40,025 nt of DNA from Myxococcales bacterium (lineage in GTDB: Bacteria > Myxococcota_A > UBA9042 > GCA-2863065), in assembly GCA_018780435.1 (NCBI GenBank), contig JADMJS010000398.1:1-40025 (forward strand), given 5' to 3'. The first letter of the stretch is position 1. Every line of letters starts with the position of its first letter. Positions 25,313-34,426 of the stretch are shown one piece after another. The position numbers were made by a program, and so were the translations under genes. The notes beneath the pieces were generated by a model. The model did no database searches. It saw nothing but the letters and a program-made list of their open reading frames with translations, and had not been told where the DNA came from.

Positions 25313-26143
25313 TCAGAGGAGAAGGCCCGGGAGCGAGTCGACGCTGTCGAACTCGGGGCGGGTGCCGTTGCTCTCTTGCACGCGACGGAAGGCTTCGCGA
25401 GCGGCGGCCTGCTCGGCGATCTTCTTGGACCCGCCCCGGCCGGAGCCGAGCACGAGGCCGTCAACGCGCACTTCGGCGATGAAGGTCCGCTCGTGGTCCG
25501 GGCCGGAGACGTCGACTATGACGTAGATGGGTGAGCCGCGATGGGCTCCCTGAATCTGGACCTGCAGCTTGGTCTTGTAGTCGACGCGACGCTCTACTCG
25601 ACCGACACGCGGGAGTCGGGCTTCCACGAAGCGCTCGACGACGCCGCGTGCAGCGGGGTACCCGCCGTCGATGAAGACGGCGGCGATGACCGCTTCGACG
25701 AGATTGGCGAGCACGGAGCTCTTGTCCCGTCCGCCCGTTTGCTCTTCACCACGCCCGAGGCGCAGCAGCTCGCCAAGTTTCATGCGGCGAGCGCACTCGG
25801 CCAGCGCCGTCTCGCTGACGAGCGTCGCTTTGTAGCGGGTCAGGATCCCCTCGCTCGAGGACGGATGGGCCACCATCAGGAGGTCCGCCACAGCCGCGCC
25901 GAGGATGGAGTCCCCAAGGAACTCGAGCCGCTCGTTGTCGAAGCCGACTTGGCGGTTCTCGTTCGAGTAGCTGCGGTGAGTGAAGGCTTCGTCGAGGAGG
26001 CTGAGCTGGTCGAACTGATACCCGAGCCGCTCCATCGCGAGCACGAGCTGTTCCGCCCTCTGGGCCGAGCAGGACGTGGCAAGAGACGTCTTGCTGGCCG
26101 ACGCCTTGGCGGACAACGTCTTGGTGGCGTGTGAGGGGGTCAT
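25313..26143 (-). CDS. rnc: Ribonuclease III
   Basis: The protein has 276 residues from ATG 26143-26141. A TTG at 26152 in frame is possible, but GAAGAGG sits 9 bases before the ATG. The catalytic signature NERLEFLGDSIL is intact, with the metal-binding acidic residues and a later Glu in NLVEAVIAAVF. The dsRNA-binding domain covers about residues 190-265, with GSKKIAEQAAAREAF near its end. RNase III cuts double-stranded RNA, including rRNA precursors. The first 30 residues are a Ser/Ala/Lys-rich extension. The gene starts one base after the stop of the mtaB-like gene (TGACATG), so it is the last gene of the desulfurase-mnmA-mtaB operon. The more usual partner, era, is absent. Confidence 0.95.
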   Translation of the reverse strand: MTPSHATKTLSAKASASKTSLATSCSAQRAEQLVLAMERLGYQFDQLSLLDEAFTHRSYSNENRQVGFDNERLEFLGDSILGAAVADLLMVAHPSSSEGILTRYKATLVSETALAECARRMKLGELLRLGRGEEQTGGRDKSSVLANLVEAVIAAVFIDGGYPAARGVVERFVEARLPRVGRVERRVDYKTKLQVQIQGAHRGSPIYVIVDVSGPDHERTFIAEVRVDGLVLGSGRGGSKKIAEQAAAREAFRRVQESNGTRPEFDSVDSLPGLLL

Positions 26144-26144
26144 G

Positions 26145-27587
26145 TCAGCCAACCTCTTCTAGCTCTCCTACCACGCGCCCGCGACATGCTTCGACAATCG
26201 TCGCGCGCACGAGTGACCGCGCCGGCTGAGGGACGCTTATCTCTACCTCTACGTAGTTTCCAGAATATCCGCCGCATTTTCCAGGCTCCACGTGTGAAGA
26301 AGTGTGAGGACTCGGTGCCACTCTCGTGTGTTCGACGACTACGTCGACGGTGGTACCGACCGATCGTCGCGCGTGCTCCTCACGCCGTAGCGTCGAGAGC
26401 GCGGCCAGCGTGGCGACCCGCTCCTTCTTGTCGGCGGGGGACACTTGGTCCGGCATGGACGCCGCGAGCGTCCCTGTTCGCACACTGTAAGGAAAGATGT
26501 GCAGATAGCTAACGTCGAGCGATTTTAGAAAGTGGTGCGTCGTCTCGAACTGAGCTCGTCCTTCACCGGGGAAGCCCACCATGACGTCGAGGCCGAAAGC
26601 GCCTGTGGTGGTGCGGGCGCGAAATCGTTCGACGACGCGCTGGTAGTAACTCGCGCGGTAGACTCGCTTCATCGCCGCAAGGATGCCGTCATCACCGGAC
26701 TGAAGAGGGACGTGGAGGTGCGGGCAGACCCTCGGGTGAGAGGTCACGAGGTCGATGACGTGGTCGTCGACCTCGTTGGGTTCGAGCGACGAGACCCGCA
26801 GCCGGGGCGCGGGGTGGTCGCCGTCACTCTCGGTACGGTCGAGGAGCGCCTCGAGCATGCTGCCGAAGCGGCGACGGGGGGTGAGCTGTCGGCCCCAGTG
26901 GCCGAGATGGATCCCGGTCAGGACGACCTCGCGGGCACCGAGGGCGGCCAGAGCGCGGATCTCGGCGGCGACCTCTGCGAGTGGCCGTGAGCGTGACGGC
27001 CCCCGCGCTGTTGGGATGATGCAGAAGCTACAGACGTAGTCGCAGCCGTCCTGAACCTTGACGAAGGGGCGCGCGACGCCGCGGGGCAGCGCCCGGAGGT
27101 CGGCAATACTACGAAGTGACGGAGATTGTTCGCGAAACCGAGCATGTCGCGCCGGATTGCGCTCGCCTCCTTCGGGCTCCCCGCGCCCGAGTCGCCCCGT
27201 TCCATGTGCGAGCAGCGCCTCGGCCAAACGGGGCAAGTGGGCCTTCTCGTGATTGCCGACGACTTCGTCAACCTCGGGGATCGAGAGGAGCGCCTCCCGG
27301 TCGGTCTCGGCATAACACCCCGTGACGAGGATGCGGGCCCCGCGGTTCTGAGCGCGGGCGCGCCGCGCGGCCTTGCGCGCGTCGGCGGCGGCAGCACCGG
27401 TCACGGTGCAGGAGTTGATGACCACGAGGTCGGCGTCACCGTCGTCGGCCCCCGTGAGTTCGAGGCCCCCGAGGCGCGCTGCGAGCGCGTCCACGAGCGC
27501 GGCTTCATCCGCTTGATTCGCCTTACAGCCGTGAGTCACGAGTGCCAGCCGCACGGGGCTGGCGACGCGGGGGGACCAAGTGGTCAC
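26145..27587 (-). CDS. mtaB: MtaB-type radical SAM tRNA methylthiotransferase
   Basis: The protein has 480 residues from GTG 27587-27585, which overlaps the mnmA stop (GTGA). A second in-frame GTG at 27554 starts right at RLALVTHGCK and is an alternative. Three Cys of the N-terminal UPF0004 domain (HGCKANQAD, NSCTVTG, VTGCYAETD) bind one Fe-S cluster. The radical SAM triad is DGCDYVCSFC. HVPLQSGDDGILAAMKR is a family signature, and a TRAM-like domain ends the protein. MtaB adds a methylthio group to t6A37 in tRNAs reading ANN codons. MiaB and RimO are the main alternatives; the THGCK start and length favour MtaB. Confidence 0.85.
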   Translation of the reverse strand: MTTWSPRVASPVRLALVTHGCKANQADEAALVDALAARLGGLELTGADDGDADLVVINSCTVTGAAAADARKAARRARAQNRGARILVTGCYAETDREALLSIPEVDEVVGNHEKAHLPRLAEALLAHGTGRLGRGEPEGGERNPARHARFREQSPSLRSIADLRALPRGVARPFVKVQDGCDYVCSFCIIPTARGPSRSRPLAEVAAEIRALAALGAREVVLTGIHLGHWGRQLTPRRRFGSMLEALLDRTESDGDHPAPRLRVSSLEPNEVDDHVIDLVTSHPRVCPHLHVPLQSGDDGILAAMKRVYRASYYQRVVERFRARTTTGAFGLDVMVGFPGEGRAQFETTHHFLKSLDVSYLHIFPYSVRTGTLAASMPDQVSPADKKERVATLAALSTLRREEHARRSVGTTVDVVVEHTRVAPSPHTSSHVEPGKCGGYSGNYVEVEISVPQPARSLVRATIVEACRGRVVGELEEVG

Positions 27588-28693
27588 CCAGGGGCCGTTG
27601 CGCCCGCGAGCGCCTCGACGACGGGCAACGACGCACGAATCCAACCTCCGCCCCACACGCGCGACGGTTGTTCGGCGTCGTAGAGCACCGCGGCCTGTCC
27701 CGGCGCGACGGCCCGAATGGGCGCCTCAAAGCGGAGACGGAGCGTCTCGCCGGCGGCCTCGACCACCGCGGCGTCGGGTGCGCTGCGGTGCCGAATGCGG
27801 GCGAGGACGCGAGTCCCCGGCGCCGGAGGAGCACCTATCCAGTTGCAGCGGTCGGCGTCGAGACCCGACGCGAGGAGCCGTGCAGCGCCGCCGACGGTCA
27901 CGTCTCCCGTCGCGCCGCTGACCCCAATCACGAAGCGCGGCGCCCCGGTGCCGCCGGGGAGGCCGAGCCCGCGGCGCTGACCAATCGTGAAGCGGTGAAT
28001 GCCGCCGTGGTCGCCGAGCACCTCGCCGCTCTCGTCGAGGATGCGACCTGGCTTCGGGGGCGCGTTCTCTTCGACGAAGCGGGCGTAGTCGCCGTCCGGG
28101 ACGAAGCAGATGTCCATCGACTCGGCTTTCTCGGCGACAGGCAGCTCGAAACGGCGCGCCACGTCACGAACGGCCGGCTTGTCCATCGCGCCGATCGGGA
28201 ACATCACCTGAGAGAGCGCATCCTGACTGGCACCGAAGAGGAAGTAGGACTGGTCTTTGGCGTGGTCGACGGCACGGTGGAGCTCTGGGCCCGAGGCGCC
28301 GGCCAGGATTCGCGCGTAGTGCCCCGTGGCGAGGTATTCGGCGTCGAGCTCGCGCGCTCTCGAAAGCAGGAGCTTGAACTTCAGCACGTCGTTGCAACGA
28401 ACGCATGGGCTCGGGGTAAGGCCGTTCTGGTAGTCGGCGACGAAGCGGTCGATGACGGCCGTCTTGAACGCCTTCTTGTAGTTGGCGACGTAGTGGGGGA
28501 TGCCGAGGTGGTTCGCAACCCGCCGTGCGTCGTGGGCGTCGTCCGGCGCACAACACGTCCCCGTGCGATCGGTGACGGGGGCATCGGAGAGATGCATGGT
28601 CATCCCGATGACCTCGTGACCCTGTTCGACGAGGAGAGCGGCGACGACCGAGGAGTCGACCCCGCCGCTCATGGCGACGACGACGCGGCTCAT
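27584..28693 (-). CDS. mnmA: tRNA-specific 2-thiouridylase MnmA
   Basis: The protein has 369 residues from ATG 28693-28691, overlapping the desulfurase stop (ATGA). The PP-loop SGGVDSS is at residues 9-15. The two catalytic cysteines are Cys100 in CVRCNDVLKF and Cys196 in MDICFVPDG. The TGHYAR and QSYFLF segments are conserved in MnmA. It adenylates and thiolates U34 of Lys, Glu and Gln tRNAs, making the s2U part of mnm5s2U. Sulfur likely comes directly from the neighbouring cysteine desulfurase, as in Bacillus YrvO-MnmA; no tus genes are seen here. Confidence 0.96.
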   Translation of the reverse strand: MSRVVVAMSGGVDSSVVAALLVEQGHEVIGMTMHLSDAPVTDRTGTCCAPDDAHDARRVANHLGIPHYVANYKKAFKTAVIDRFVADYQNGLTPSPCVRCNDVLKFKLLLSRARELDAEYLATGHYARILAGASGPELHRAVDHAKDQSYFLFGASQDALSQVMFPIGAMDKPAVRDVARRFELPVAEKAESMDICFVPDGDYARFVEENAPPKPGRILDESGEVLGDHGGIHRFTIGQRRGLGLPGGTGAPRFVIGVSGATGDVTVGGAARLLASGLDADRCNWIGAPPAPGTRVLARIRHRSAPDAAVVEAAGETLRLRFEAPIRAVAPGQAAVLYDAEQPSRVWGGGWIRASLPVVEALAGATAPG

Positions 28694-29865
28694 GATCGGT
28701 CCTGGGCGCGTCGACCTGCGACGGGAGCCAGATAGGAGTGGGTCTCGTGCTGGCGTAGCAAGATGGTCTCGAGTCGCGTGAGGACGAGATCGATGTCGTC
28801 GGTCGTGGTCTCGGGTCCGAGTGAGAAGCGCAGACACGAGCGTGCGGCGTCCTCGTCGAGCCCCATAGCGAGCAGGACGTGGCTCGCCTCGACCGACCCG
28901 GAGGAGCACGCGGCCCCCGTGGACACCGCGACGCCGGAGAGGTCGAGGGAGATAGCAAGCGACTCGCCGTCGAGCCCTTCAAAGCCGACGTTGAGTGTGT
29001 TCGGGAGCACCGAGACGCCGTTGCGCCAGACCGGATACATCCCGCGGATTCCATTCCAGAGCCGATCCCGGAGCCGAGCGACGCCGACCATGGCGTCGAG
29101 TCGCTGCGGGACGCTCCGAACGGCGGCGCCAAAGCCCACGATGGCCGGCACGTTCTCGGTACCGCCGCGACGGCCGCGCTCCTGGTGGCCGGCCTGGAGT
29201 GCGGCGAGCGGGGCGCCACTCACCGCGACGAGAGCCCCCGCGCCGACGGGCCCGCCGATCTTGTGCGAGGACAGCGTCACGTAGTCGGCGTGTTGCATCA
29301 CCCCGCTGAGCGGTAGCCGCCCCAGCGCCTGAGCCGCGTCGACGTGCAGCCGCACGCCGGCTCGCTCGCAGAGCGCGCGGATCGGCTCCAGTGGTTGTAC
29401 GACCCCCGTCTCGTTGTTGGCGACGATGACTGAGCAGAGTCCGGCGCCCCTCAGGAGGGGTTCGAGCTGCTCCAGGTCGAGCGTCCCGTCCGAGTGCACC
29501 GGGGCGATACGCGCGGGCGGGGTTCCGTCCCGACCCAGGAGCACGCTCGGGTGGGAGGTCGCCATGAGCACCAGGGGGCCGCGGGCGGCGTGGAGGACGA
29601 GCGCGTTTCCTTCCGTCGCGCCCGACGTGAACACGATGCAGCGCTCGACCGACGTCGCGGGGATCCCGATGGCGGCGCCGACGGCGACGCGCGCGTCACT
29701 AATCGCTTGGCGCGCCGCGCGGCCCTCGGCGTGAACGCTCGACGCGTTGCCGCCGCGACCTGCCACGAGCCAGGGGAGCATGGCGGCGTGCGCGAAAGCG
29801 TTCATCGGTGCGCCCGCATTATGGTCGAGGTAGACTCGCATCGCCTCGGAGTCTTCCCGCGGCAT
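28690..29865 (-). CDS. Cysteine desulfurase (NifS/IscS-like, YrvO-type context)
   Basis: The protein has 391 residues from ATG 29865. A second in-frame ATG at 29841 would start at MRVYLDHNAGAP, which is where the family usually begins, so the first eight residues are doubtful. PLP is bound by Lys202 in TLSSHKIGGPVGAGAL. The sulfur-carrying Cys is Cys320 in STGAACSSGSVEASHVL. The SGATEGN, HVDAAQALG and RRGGTEN motifs are kept. It removes sulfur from cysteine as a persulfide. The position right before mnmA points to service in tRNA thiolation, not to general Fe-S assembly; no iscU follows. Confidence 0.93.
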   Translation of the reverse strand: MPREDSEAMRVYLDHNAGAPMNAFAHAAMLPWLVAGRGGNASSVHAEGRAARQAISDARVAVGAAIGIPATSVERCIVFTSGATEGNALVLHAARGPLVLMATSHPSVLLGRDGTPPARIAPVHSDGTLDLEQLEPLLRGAGLCSVIVANNETGVVQPLEPIRALCERAGVRLHVDAAQALGRLPLSGVMQHADYVTLSSHKIGGPVGAGALVAVSGAPLAALQAGHQERGRRGGTENVPAIVGFGAAVRSVPQRLDAMVGVARLRDRLWNGIRGMYPVWRNGVSVLPNTLNVGFEGLDGESLAISLDLSGVAVSTGAACSSGSVEASHVLLAMGLDEDAARSCLRFSLGPETTTDDIDLVLTRLETILLRQHETHSYLAPVAGRRAQDRS

Positions 29866-29920
29866 CTTGGGGCGTCAACTGCAATCCACCGGCCCCCACC
29901 ACGACGGCCTTGGCGCACAG

Positions 29921-29937
29921 CCCTCGCTGCGCGAGGG
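29921..29937. repeat. 7-bp perfect inverted repeat in the divergent intergenic
   Basis: CCCTCGC (29921-29927) and GCGAGGG (29931-29937) are exact complements with a 3-base loop. It lies between the divergent desulfurase and DUF3108-like genes, so it may be an operator. No matching regulator is known here. Confidence 0.3.
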
Positions 29938-30007
29938 TGGGACGGAATGAGAGCGCGGTGGCGAGGCGTTTCCAGAGTGCCTGTCACCGCTCTCGCGAGG
30001 TGCCCCC

Positions 30008-30790
30008 ATGTTCACGATCGCACGCCCACCCCCGAGAACTCGCCCTGTCGCGCCGTGGTTCGTGCTCGTGGCGATCTCCCTCGCGGCCACCCTCGCCCTC
30101 CCCGCCGTCTCGAACGCCGCCGAGCGAGCGACTACGTTGCGTTATGGCGTCAGCCACCTCGGCCGCGAGCTCGGGGTCCTGAAGATGACGCTCCCGAGCG
30201 CCCGCTCCGGGGTGAAGCGCGTCGTCGTCAAGGGGAAGCTGACGGTCCCGGGCTCATCGCTCACGGTCACCTTCGACTCGCAATCCCACATGGACCTGGC
30301 CTCCGGCTACGCCCGAAAGCAGAACTGGCGCTTCGCGGTGTTCGGAGCGCCGCGGTCGGCGCGCGGGACCATCGAGCGCGATGATCGTGCGGGCAAAGCC
30401 GGCTCGACGCCCCGCTGGCGCTTGAACGCGGAGCTGAAGCACGACGATGCGGTCGAGGCGCGGGTGAAGGCCGATCGCCCCGGCGACATCTCCGACATCG
30501 TGACCTTCGGCTCCTGGCTGGCTCGGCAGGCTGCGACCACGGATCTCCGCACCCACGTGTATGGGGGTTACTTCCTCTATGACGTCTTCGGCCGCCACGC
30601 GGGGCGCGAGACGGTCGCGCTCCCCGCGGGGCCGCGGATGGCCGACCGTTGGGAGCTTCGAGCGACCCGTCCGGGACGCACGCGCGTCGTCACGCTCTGG
30701 ACGGACCCGGAGGCGCTCATCCCGCTGAAAGCCTCGGTCGACCTCGACTACTTCGGGAGCATCGAGATTGCGCTGCTCTCGGTGAATTAG
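30008..30790 (+). CDS. Exported DUF3108-like protein
   Basis: The protein has 260 residues from ATG 30008, with GAGG 8 bases upstream. A signal peptide is visible (WFVLVAISLAATLALPAVSNAA). The mature part begins ATTLRYGVSHLGRELG, the first strand of DUF3108-type proteins, and has strands LTVPGSSLTVTFDS and YGGYFLYDVFGRHAG. The family is periplasmic, with no known enzymatic role. Its stop overlaps by four bases with the stop of the small lipoprotein gene on the other strand, so the two genes converge tail-to-tail. Alternatively it belongs to a related lipid-binding fold; I cannot settle this by eye. Confidence 0.6.
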   Translation: MFTIARPPPRTRPVAPWFVLVAISLAATLALPAVSNAAERATTLRYGVSHLGRELGVLKMTLPSARSGVKRVVVKGKLTVPGSSLTVTFDSQSHMDLASGYARKQNWRFAVFGAPRSARGTIERDDRAGKAGSTPRWRLNAELKHDDAVEARVKADRPGDISDIVTFGSWLARQAATTDLRTHVYGGYFLYDVFGRHAGRETVALPAGPRMADRWELRATRPGRTRVVTLWTDPEALIPLKASVDLDYFGSIEIALLSVN

Positions 30791-31095
30791 TCGAGGCTCG
30801 CGATGGCCGCGGGCGGCTTGCCGACGAGCGCGCGGATGTCCATCGTCGCGTCCGTCACGAGCTCCGTGGTGTAGCGCGGTACACATTCGAAACGTTCGGT
30901 CAGGATCTCGCCGCCCCCTGGCGCTGCTTCGCGGTCGAAGGCTCGGCCATGCCGACACGCAGGCGCGCGGCCACAGTCGTCCCAGGCGAGGTCGGCACAC
31001 GACGCGGCATCCGGTGACGCCGCGCTCGTCGGCGAGAGAGAGGTGGCACACGCGCTGACGAATGAGGCGACGAAGAGAAGGGCGATGAGACGCAT
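30787..31095 (-). CDS. Small lipoprotein of unknown function
   Basis: The protein has 102 residues from ATG 31095, with GGAG 7 bases upstream. The signal is MRLIALLFVASFVSAC, with the lipid-modified Cys16. The mature part has four Cys (SCADLAWDDCGRAPAC, and ECVPRY), so it may hold two disulfides. It overlaps the DUF3108-like gene by four bases at their 3' ends. I do not recognise the family. Confidence 0.7.
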   Translation of the reverse strand: MRLIALLFVASFVSACATSLSPTSAASPDAASCADLAWDDCGRAPACRHGRAFDREAAPGGGEILTERFECVPRYTTELVTDATMDIRALVGKPPAAIASLD

Positions 31096-31209
31096 AAGAG
31101 GCTCCGGGCGGCGCGGGTGGATGAGAGCCGCTGCCGACGGACTGCTACTCGGGACACGCTTCTGCGGAGTTTCAGGGAGGGGTGCGATTTCCGGCGAGTG
31201 CCGCTTACG

Positions 31210-31959
31210 TCAGCGGACGCGAGCGCTCAGGACCTCATCGGCCCAACGCGGCAGGAGGTGCGTCGCGTCGTCGCTGTCCCGGAAGCCGTCGATGACCGGG
31301 TCCCGTTCGCCGGGGGCGGGCGGGTTCAACTGATAGAGCGAGAGGTAGTGCTTGTAGCGGGTGATGGTCGCGGCACGGCTGAGCTCGGGGTGAAACTGGG
31401 TCGCGACGACGTGGCTCCCCCGCAACCGGAAGGCCTGGTAGGGGCACCGTTCCGTCGACGCGACGTGGACGTAGCCGGCGGGGAGGCCGGTGGCCCGGTC
31501 CTTGTGGCCGAGCTGAACGGTGAAGCGGGGGCTCAAGGGCGCGAAGAGCTGGTCGTCCTGGCCGGCTGGCGTGACGTCGACGTCGAAGGTGCCGATCTCG
31601 GAGCGATCGAGGTCCGTGATGACCTCGCCCCCACCCGCGACGACGAGCGCCTGAAAGCCGAAGCAGGAGCCGAAGGTGGGGAAGCGCCGCTCCACCACGA
31701 CGTCCCGAAGAAAGGTGAAGAACGGGGGCAGCCACGCCTCGCCATCCGTGACGGAGAAGTCGCCGGATCCGCCGATGACCATCATGTCGTGGCGGGCGAG
31801 AACGCTCGCGTCCGGTGGGCTCAGGATGCCGTTGTGGACGGTGATCTGAGCGCGCGGCACCCGTAGCGCGTCGGCGAAACACTGGTGTTCGTGCGGCGCC
31901 ATCGGGTCCGTGTGGAGGCGCGCTTGCAAGAGCAGAATGCGGGCACCATCGAGGCTCAT
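31210..31959 (-). CDS. Class I glutamine amidotransferase-like protein
   Basis: The protein has 249 residues. ATG 31959-31957 overlaps the stop of the upstream glycosyltransferase (ATGA). The triad is visible: Cys99 in GSCFGFQALV, His190 and Glu192 in QFHPELS. The family hydrolyses glutamine, or related amides, for transfer to an acceptor. The oxyanion Gly pair (IGGSGDFSV) is near residue 63. It resembles the stand-alone GMP-synthase-like GATases (YfeJ type). There is no partner synthetase domain. The link to glycosylation is only positional. Confidence 0.8.
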   Translation of the reverse strand: MSLDGARILLLQARLHTDPMAPHEHQCFADALRVPRAQITVHNGILSPPDASVLARHDMMVIGGSGDFSVTDGEAWLPPFFTFLRDVVVERRFPTFGSCFGFQALVVAGGGEVITDLDRSEIGTFDVDVTPAGQDDQLFAPLSPRFTVQLGHKDRATGLPAGYVHVASTERCPYQAFRLRGSHVVATQFHPELSRAATITRYKHYLSLYQLNPPAPGERDPVIDGFRDSDDATHLLPRWADEVLSARVR

Positions 31960-34334
31960 GGGGATTCTCCATCGCCCTCGAGCGGGGCGTCCTGATCGAG
32001 CGGGTCGTCTGCGGGCGGGTCGGGTTCACGGAGGCCGCCTTCGGGATCGAGGCCTCCGGGCGCCGACAGCGTCTCTTCACGTTCAGCGCGTGCTCGGGAG
32101 GCCTCAAGCTCGAGAGGGCGCCGGTCTCCGCTGGACTCCATCGCCGTCCCAGAGGCCTCCCGGACGGAGTCGCGGCGCCAGATGATGACGATGGGCGCAC
32201 CACCGGCCTCGACCCGGAACACCTCAGTGTGGTCCGGCCGGCCGAGGTCTCGCGGCGTGAGCGAGCTGTGGATGAGGTACTCCGGGTTGCGCGTCCGGTT
32301 GACGAGGTCGGTACGCAGGCCGTCGAAGGTGTGCGTGACGACCCCTTGGCAGTCCCAAGTGGCGCCCTTGTCGGCGTTCGCGTTCATCCAGGCGATGGCC
32401 CGGTCAAGCCCTTCACCCCACCAGCCGACCTCGAAGAGCGAACGCCGGAACACGCCCGAGGTCCCCCCAAAGGCTTCGCTGTAGTAGTCGAGATAGTAGG
32501 GATGGATTCCCGCGGCGGTAACGCCGAGATAGGCGGCGAGGCCCGCGCCGGCAAGCCCGTGGGCGATTCGGCGCACCTTCTGCGCACACAGCTCCACGAT
32601 GCGGTCGAGTCCGAGCCCGATGAGGAGCGCGAAGGCAGGGAAGACGTTGTAGACGTAGCGAATGCCGTCCTGTTTGAGGGAGCTGATGCTCCATAGGAAG
32701 GGCGTGAAGAACCAGAGCGCCAGCACGACCAGGAAGCGCCGATGTTCGGAGTCGGTGCGGCGATCCCAGGGCAGGAGGACCCAGAGCGACATCGTGAAGG
32801 GCACGAGCAGGGCCACGGGCGTCGCGGCGATGAGGCTGACCAGGTAGTAGTAGAGCGGAAGTCGTCGATATTCCCCGAGAAACCACTCCGAGACCGGGTA
32901 GTCCCAGTGGGTCAAGGTCTTCACGAGCTGCGCGAAGGGATCGGACCAGAGCCACGGCCAGAAGCCCACGAGAAACAGGAAGGGCAGGACCGGCAGGAGG
33001 TAGATCGAGAGCGAGACCTCGATGACGCCGCGGCGCCGGATCGTGCGCCACTGGTCGGCGGCGATGACGAGCACCATGAAGACGAAGACGAGGACGTTTG
33101 AGAACTTGGTGCAGAACGCGAGCGAGGCGACCGCCGCGGCGCCGAAGAGATAGCCGCTACGTTCACCGGGGGACAGCGTCCGCGTGGGGAAGGCGAAGAG
33201 GGTGCCGGGGCGCGCGACGGCGAGCGGGAAGTCGAAGGAGCGTATGAACAAGAACCCGCTGAGGGTCGCGAGGAACACGGAGGGCGCGTCGAGCGCGGCG
33301 ACCTTCCCGTGCGCGAGGAAGGGCGGGAGCAGCGCGAGCACGATGGCGGCGTAGGCGGCCGCTCGGGCGCCGAGATAGCGGATGCCGAGGCGCCAGACGA
33401 GGAAGACGGTGAACGCGTTCAGGATCGCCGCCCCGATGCGGAGTGGCGTGTAGGAGTCGGTCCCCGTGAGGTGGCTGATGACGCCATAGAAGTACTTCCC
33501 GATCGGGGGGTGCTCCTCGTTCGAGTGCCAGTATTCGGACTCCCAGTAGCCGTGCATGATGTTCGAGACGTAGATCCGACCGGCGCCGGCGTAGGCCCAC
33601 TCGTCCGACGTCTCGCCGGCGCCGTCGATGTCGACGAGGCGTATTCCGAGCGCACCGCCGAAGACCAGGAGCCCGAGCGCAAGGCGTCGCCGAGACGCGC
33701 CGTCCCGCAGACGGCGAATTCGGGTGGCGACGGTCGGCGCGAAGGCCACGAGCATCGCCAAGATCCCGAGGAGGAGCGGGCCGATTCGGTGCGCGAGCGG
33801 CACGGCGGTGCCCGCAGGCGGCGGGCCATCGAGGGACATCGCGGGACGCACGAAGACCGGCGGGATGGCCTCGATGTTCATGTACCCGGACGGCAGCTTC
33901 CAGAGGACCTTCAGGGTGCTATCGCCCTTGCGGTGCTGCACGTCGATGCGAAGCGCGTGGATGCCCTTCTCGAGGCGGGTCTGCGACTTGGTCTCGGACT
34001 TGTCCCGGCGATGGGCGACCACGGTGCGGCCGTCGAGGCGTAGCCACGCGGCGCTCCCGGACTGCAGGGCGAACTCGTAGGGGCCACTGCGCGGGACGTA
34101 GAGCCAGCCCTGGAGCTGCAGTGACGACATCGGCGGCAGGGTGCGGGGGTTCGGGGCAAAGTCGGGCGCGTAGTCGAGGTGTGCCGCGACGGTGTCGACC
34201 GTCGGCTCGCCCTCCCAGCGAGGGTTGTCCCAGACACGGACGCGCACGCCGCGCGGGTCGAGGGTCTGTCGCACCTCGCTGCCGAGCCAGACCGCGAGGC
34301 CGGCGAGGAGAGCAGCGATGAAGTAGCGCACCAT
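31956..34334 (-). CDS. PMT/GT39-family glycosyltransferase with N-terminal PA14 domain
   Basis: The protein has 792 residues from ATG 34334. Residues 1-25 include a membrane segment. A PA14 domain covers about 30-165 (LQGWLYVPRSGPYEFALQSG, WLRLDGRTVV, GIHALRIDVQH), a fold that often binds sugars. A multi-TM GT39/ArnT-like enzyme follows, with the catalytic acidic pair in the first outer loop (GETSDEWAYAGAG) and YWHSNEEHPPIGKYFYG. It probably uses a polyprenyl-phosphate sugar to glycosylate a periplasmic target. The last 60 residues are an acidic, Pro-rich tail. PA14 fused before the TM domain is unusual to me. The GATase gene overlaps its stop. Confidence 0.85.
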   Translation of the reverse strand: MVRYFIAALLAGLAVWLGSEVRQTLDPRGVRVRVWDNPRWEGEPTVDTVAAHLDYAPDFAPNPRTLPPMSSLQLQGWLYVPRSGPYEFALQSGSAAWLRLDGRTVVAHRRDKSETKSQTRLEKGIHALRIDVQHRKGDSTLKVLWKLPSGYMNIEAIPPVFVRPAMSLDGPPPAGTAVPLAHRIGPLLLGILAMLVAFAPTVATRIRRLRDGASRRRLALGLLVFGGALGIRLVDIDGAGETSDEWAYAGAGRIYVSNIMHGYWESEYWHSNEEHPPIGKYFYGVISHLTGTDSYTPLRIGAAILNAFTVFLVWRLGIRYLGARAAAYAAIVLALLPPFLAHGKVAALDAPSVFLATLSGFLFIRSFDFPLAVARPGTLFAFPTRTLSPGERSGYLFGAAAVASLAFCTKFSNVLVFVFMVLVIAADQWRTIRRRGVIEVSLSIYLLPVLPFLFLVGFWPWLWSDPFAQLVKTLTHWDYPVSEWFLGEYRRLPLYYYLVSLIAATPVALLVPFTMSLWVLLPWDRRTDSEHRRFLVVLALWFFTPFLWSISSLKQDGIRYVYNVFPAFALLIGLGLDRIVELCAQKVRRIAHGLAGAGLAAYLGVTAAGIHPYYLDYYSEAFGGTSGVFRRSLFEVGWWGEGLDRAIAWMNANADKGATWDCQGVVTHTFDGLRTDLVNRTRNPEYLIHSSLTPRDLGRPDHTEVFRVEAGGAPIVIIWRRDSVREASGTAMESSGDRRPLELEASRARAEREETLSAPGGLDPEGGLREPDPPADDPLDQDAPLEGDGESP

Positions 34335-34426
34335 GGGCGGCGGACTCTACCCGACCCCCGTTTGAGCCGGGGCGACTTTTCGAGAGTTCAGAAGCGTCGT
34401 CACGGTGCCGCGAGGGCCCCGAGGCG

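Noticed and set aside
24715..25482. 255-codon open frame on the plus strand between TPR lipoprotein and rnc
   Set aside because: It is Arg/Pro/Gly-rich, has no ribosome site, overlaps the rnc 3' end on the opposite strand, and no domain was recognised.
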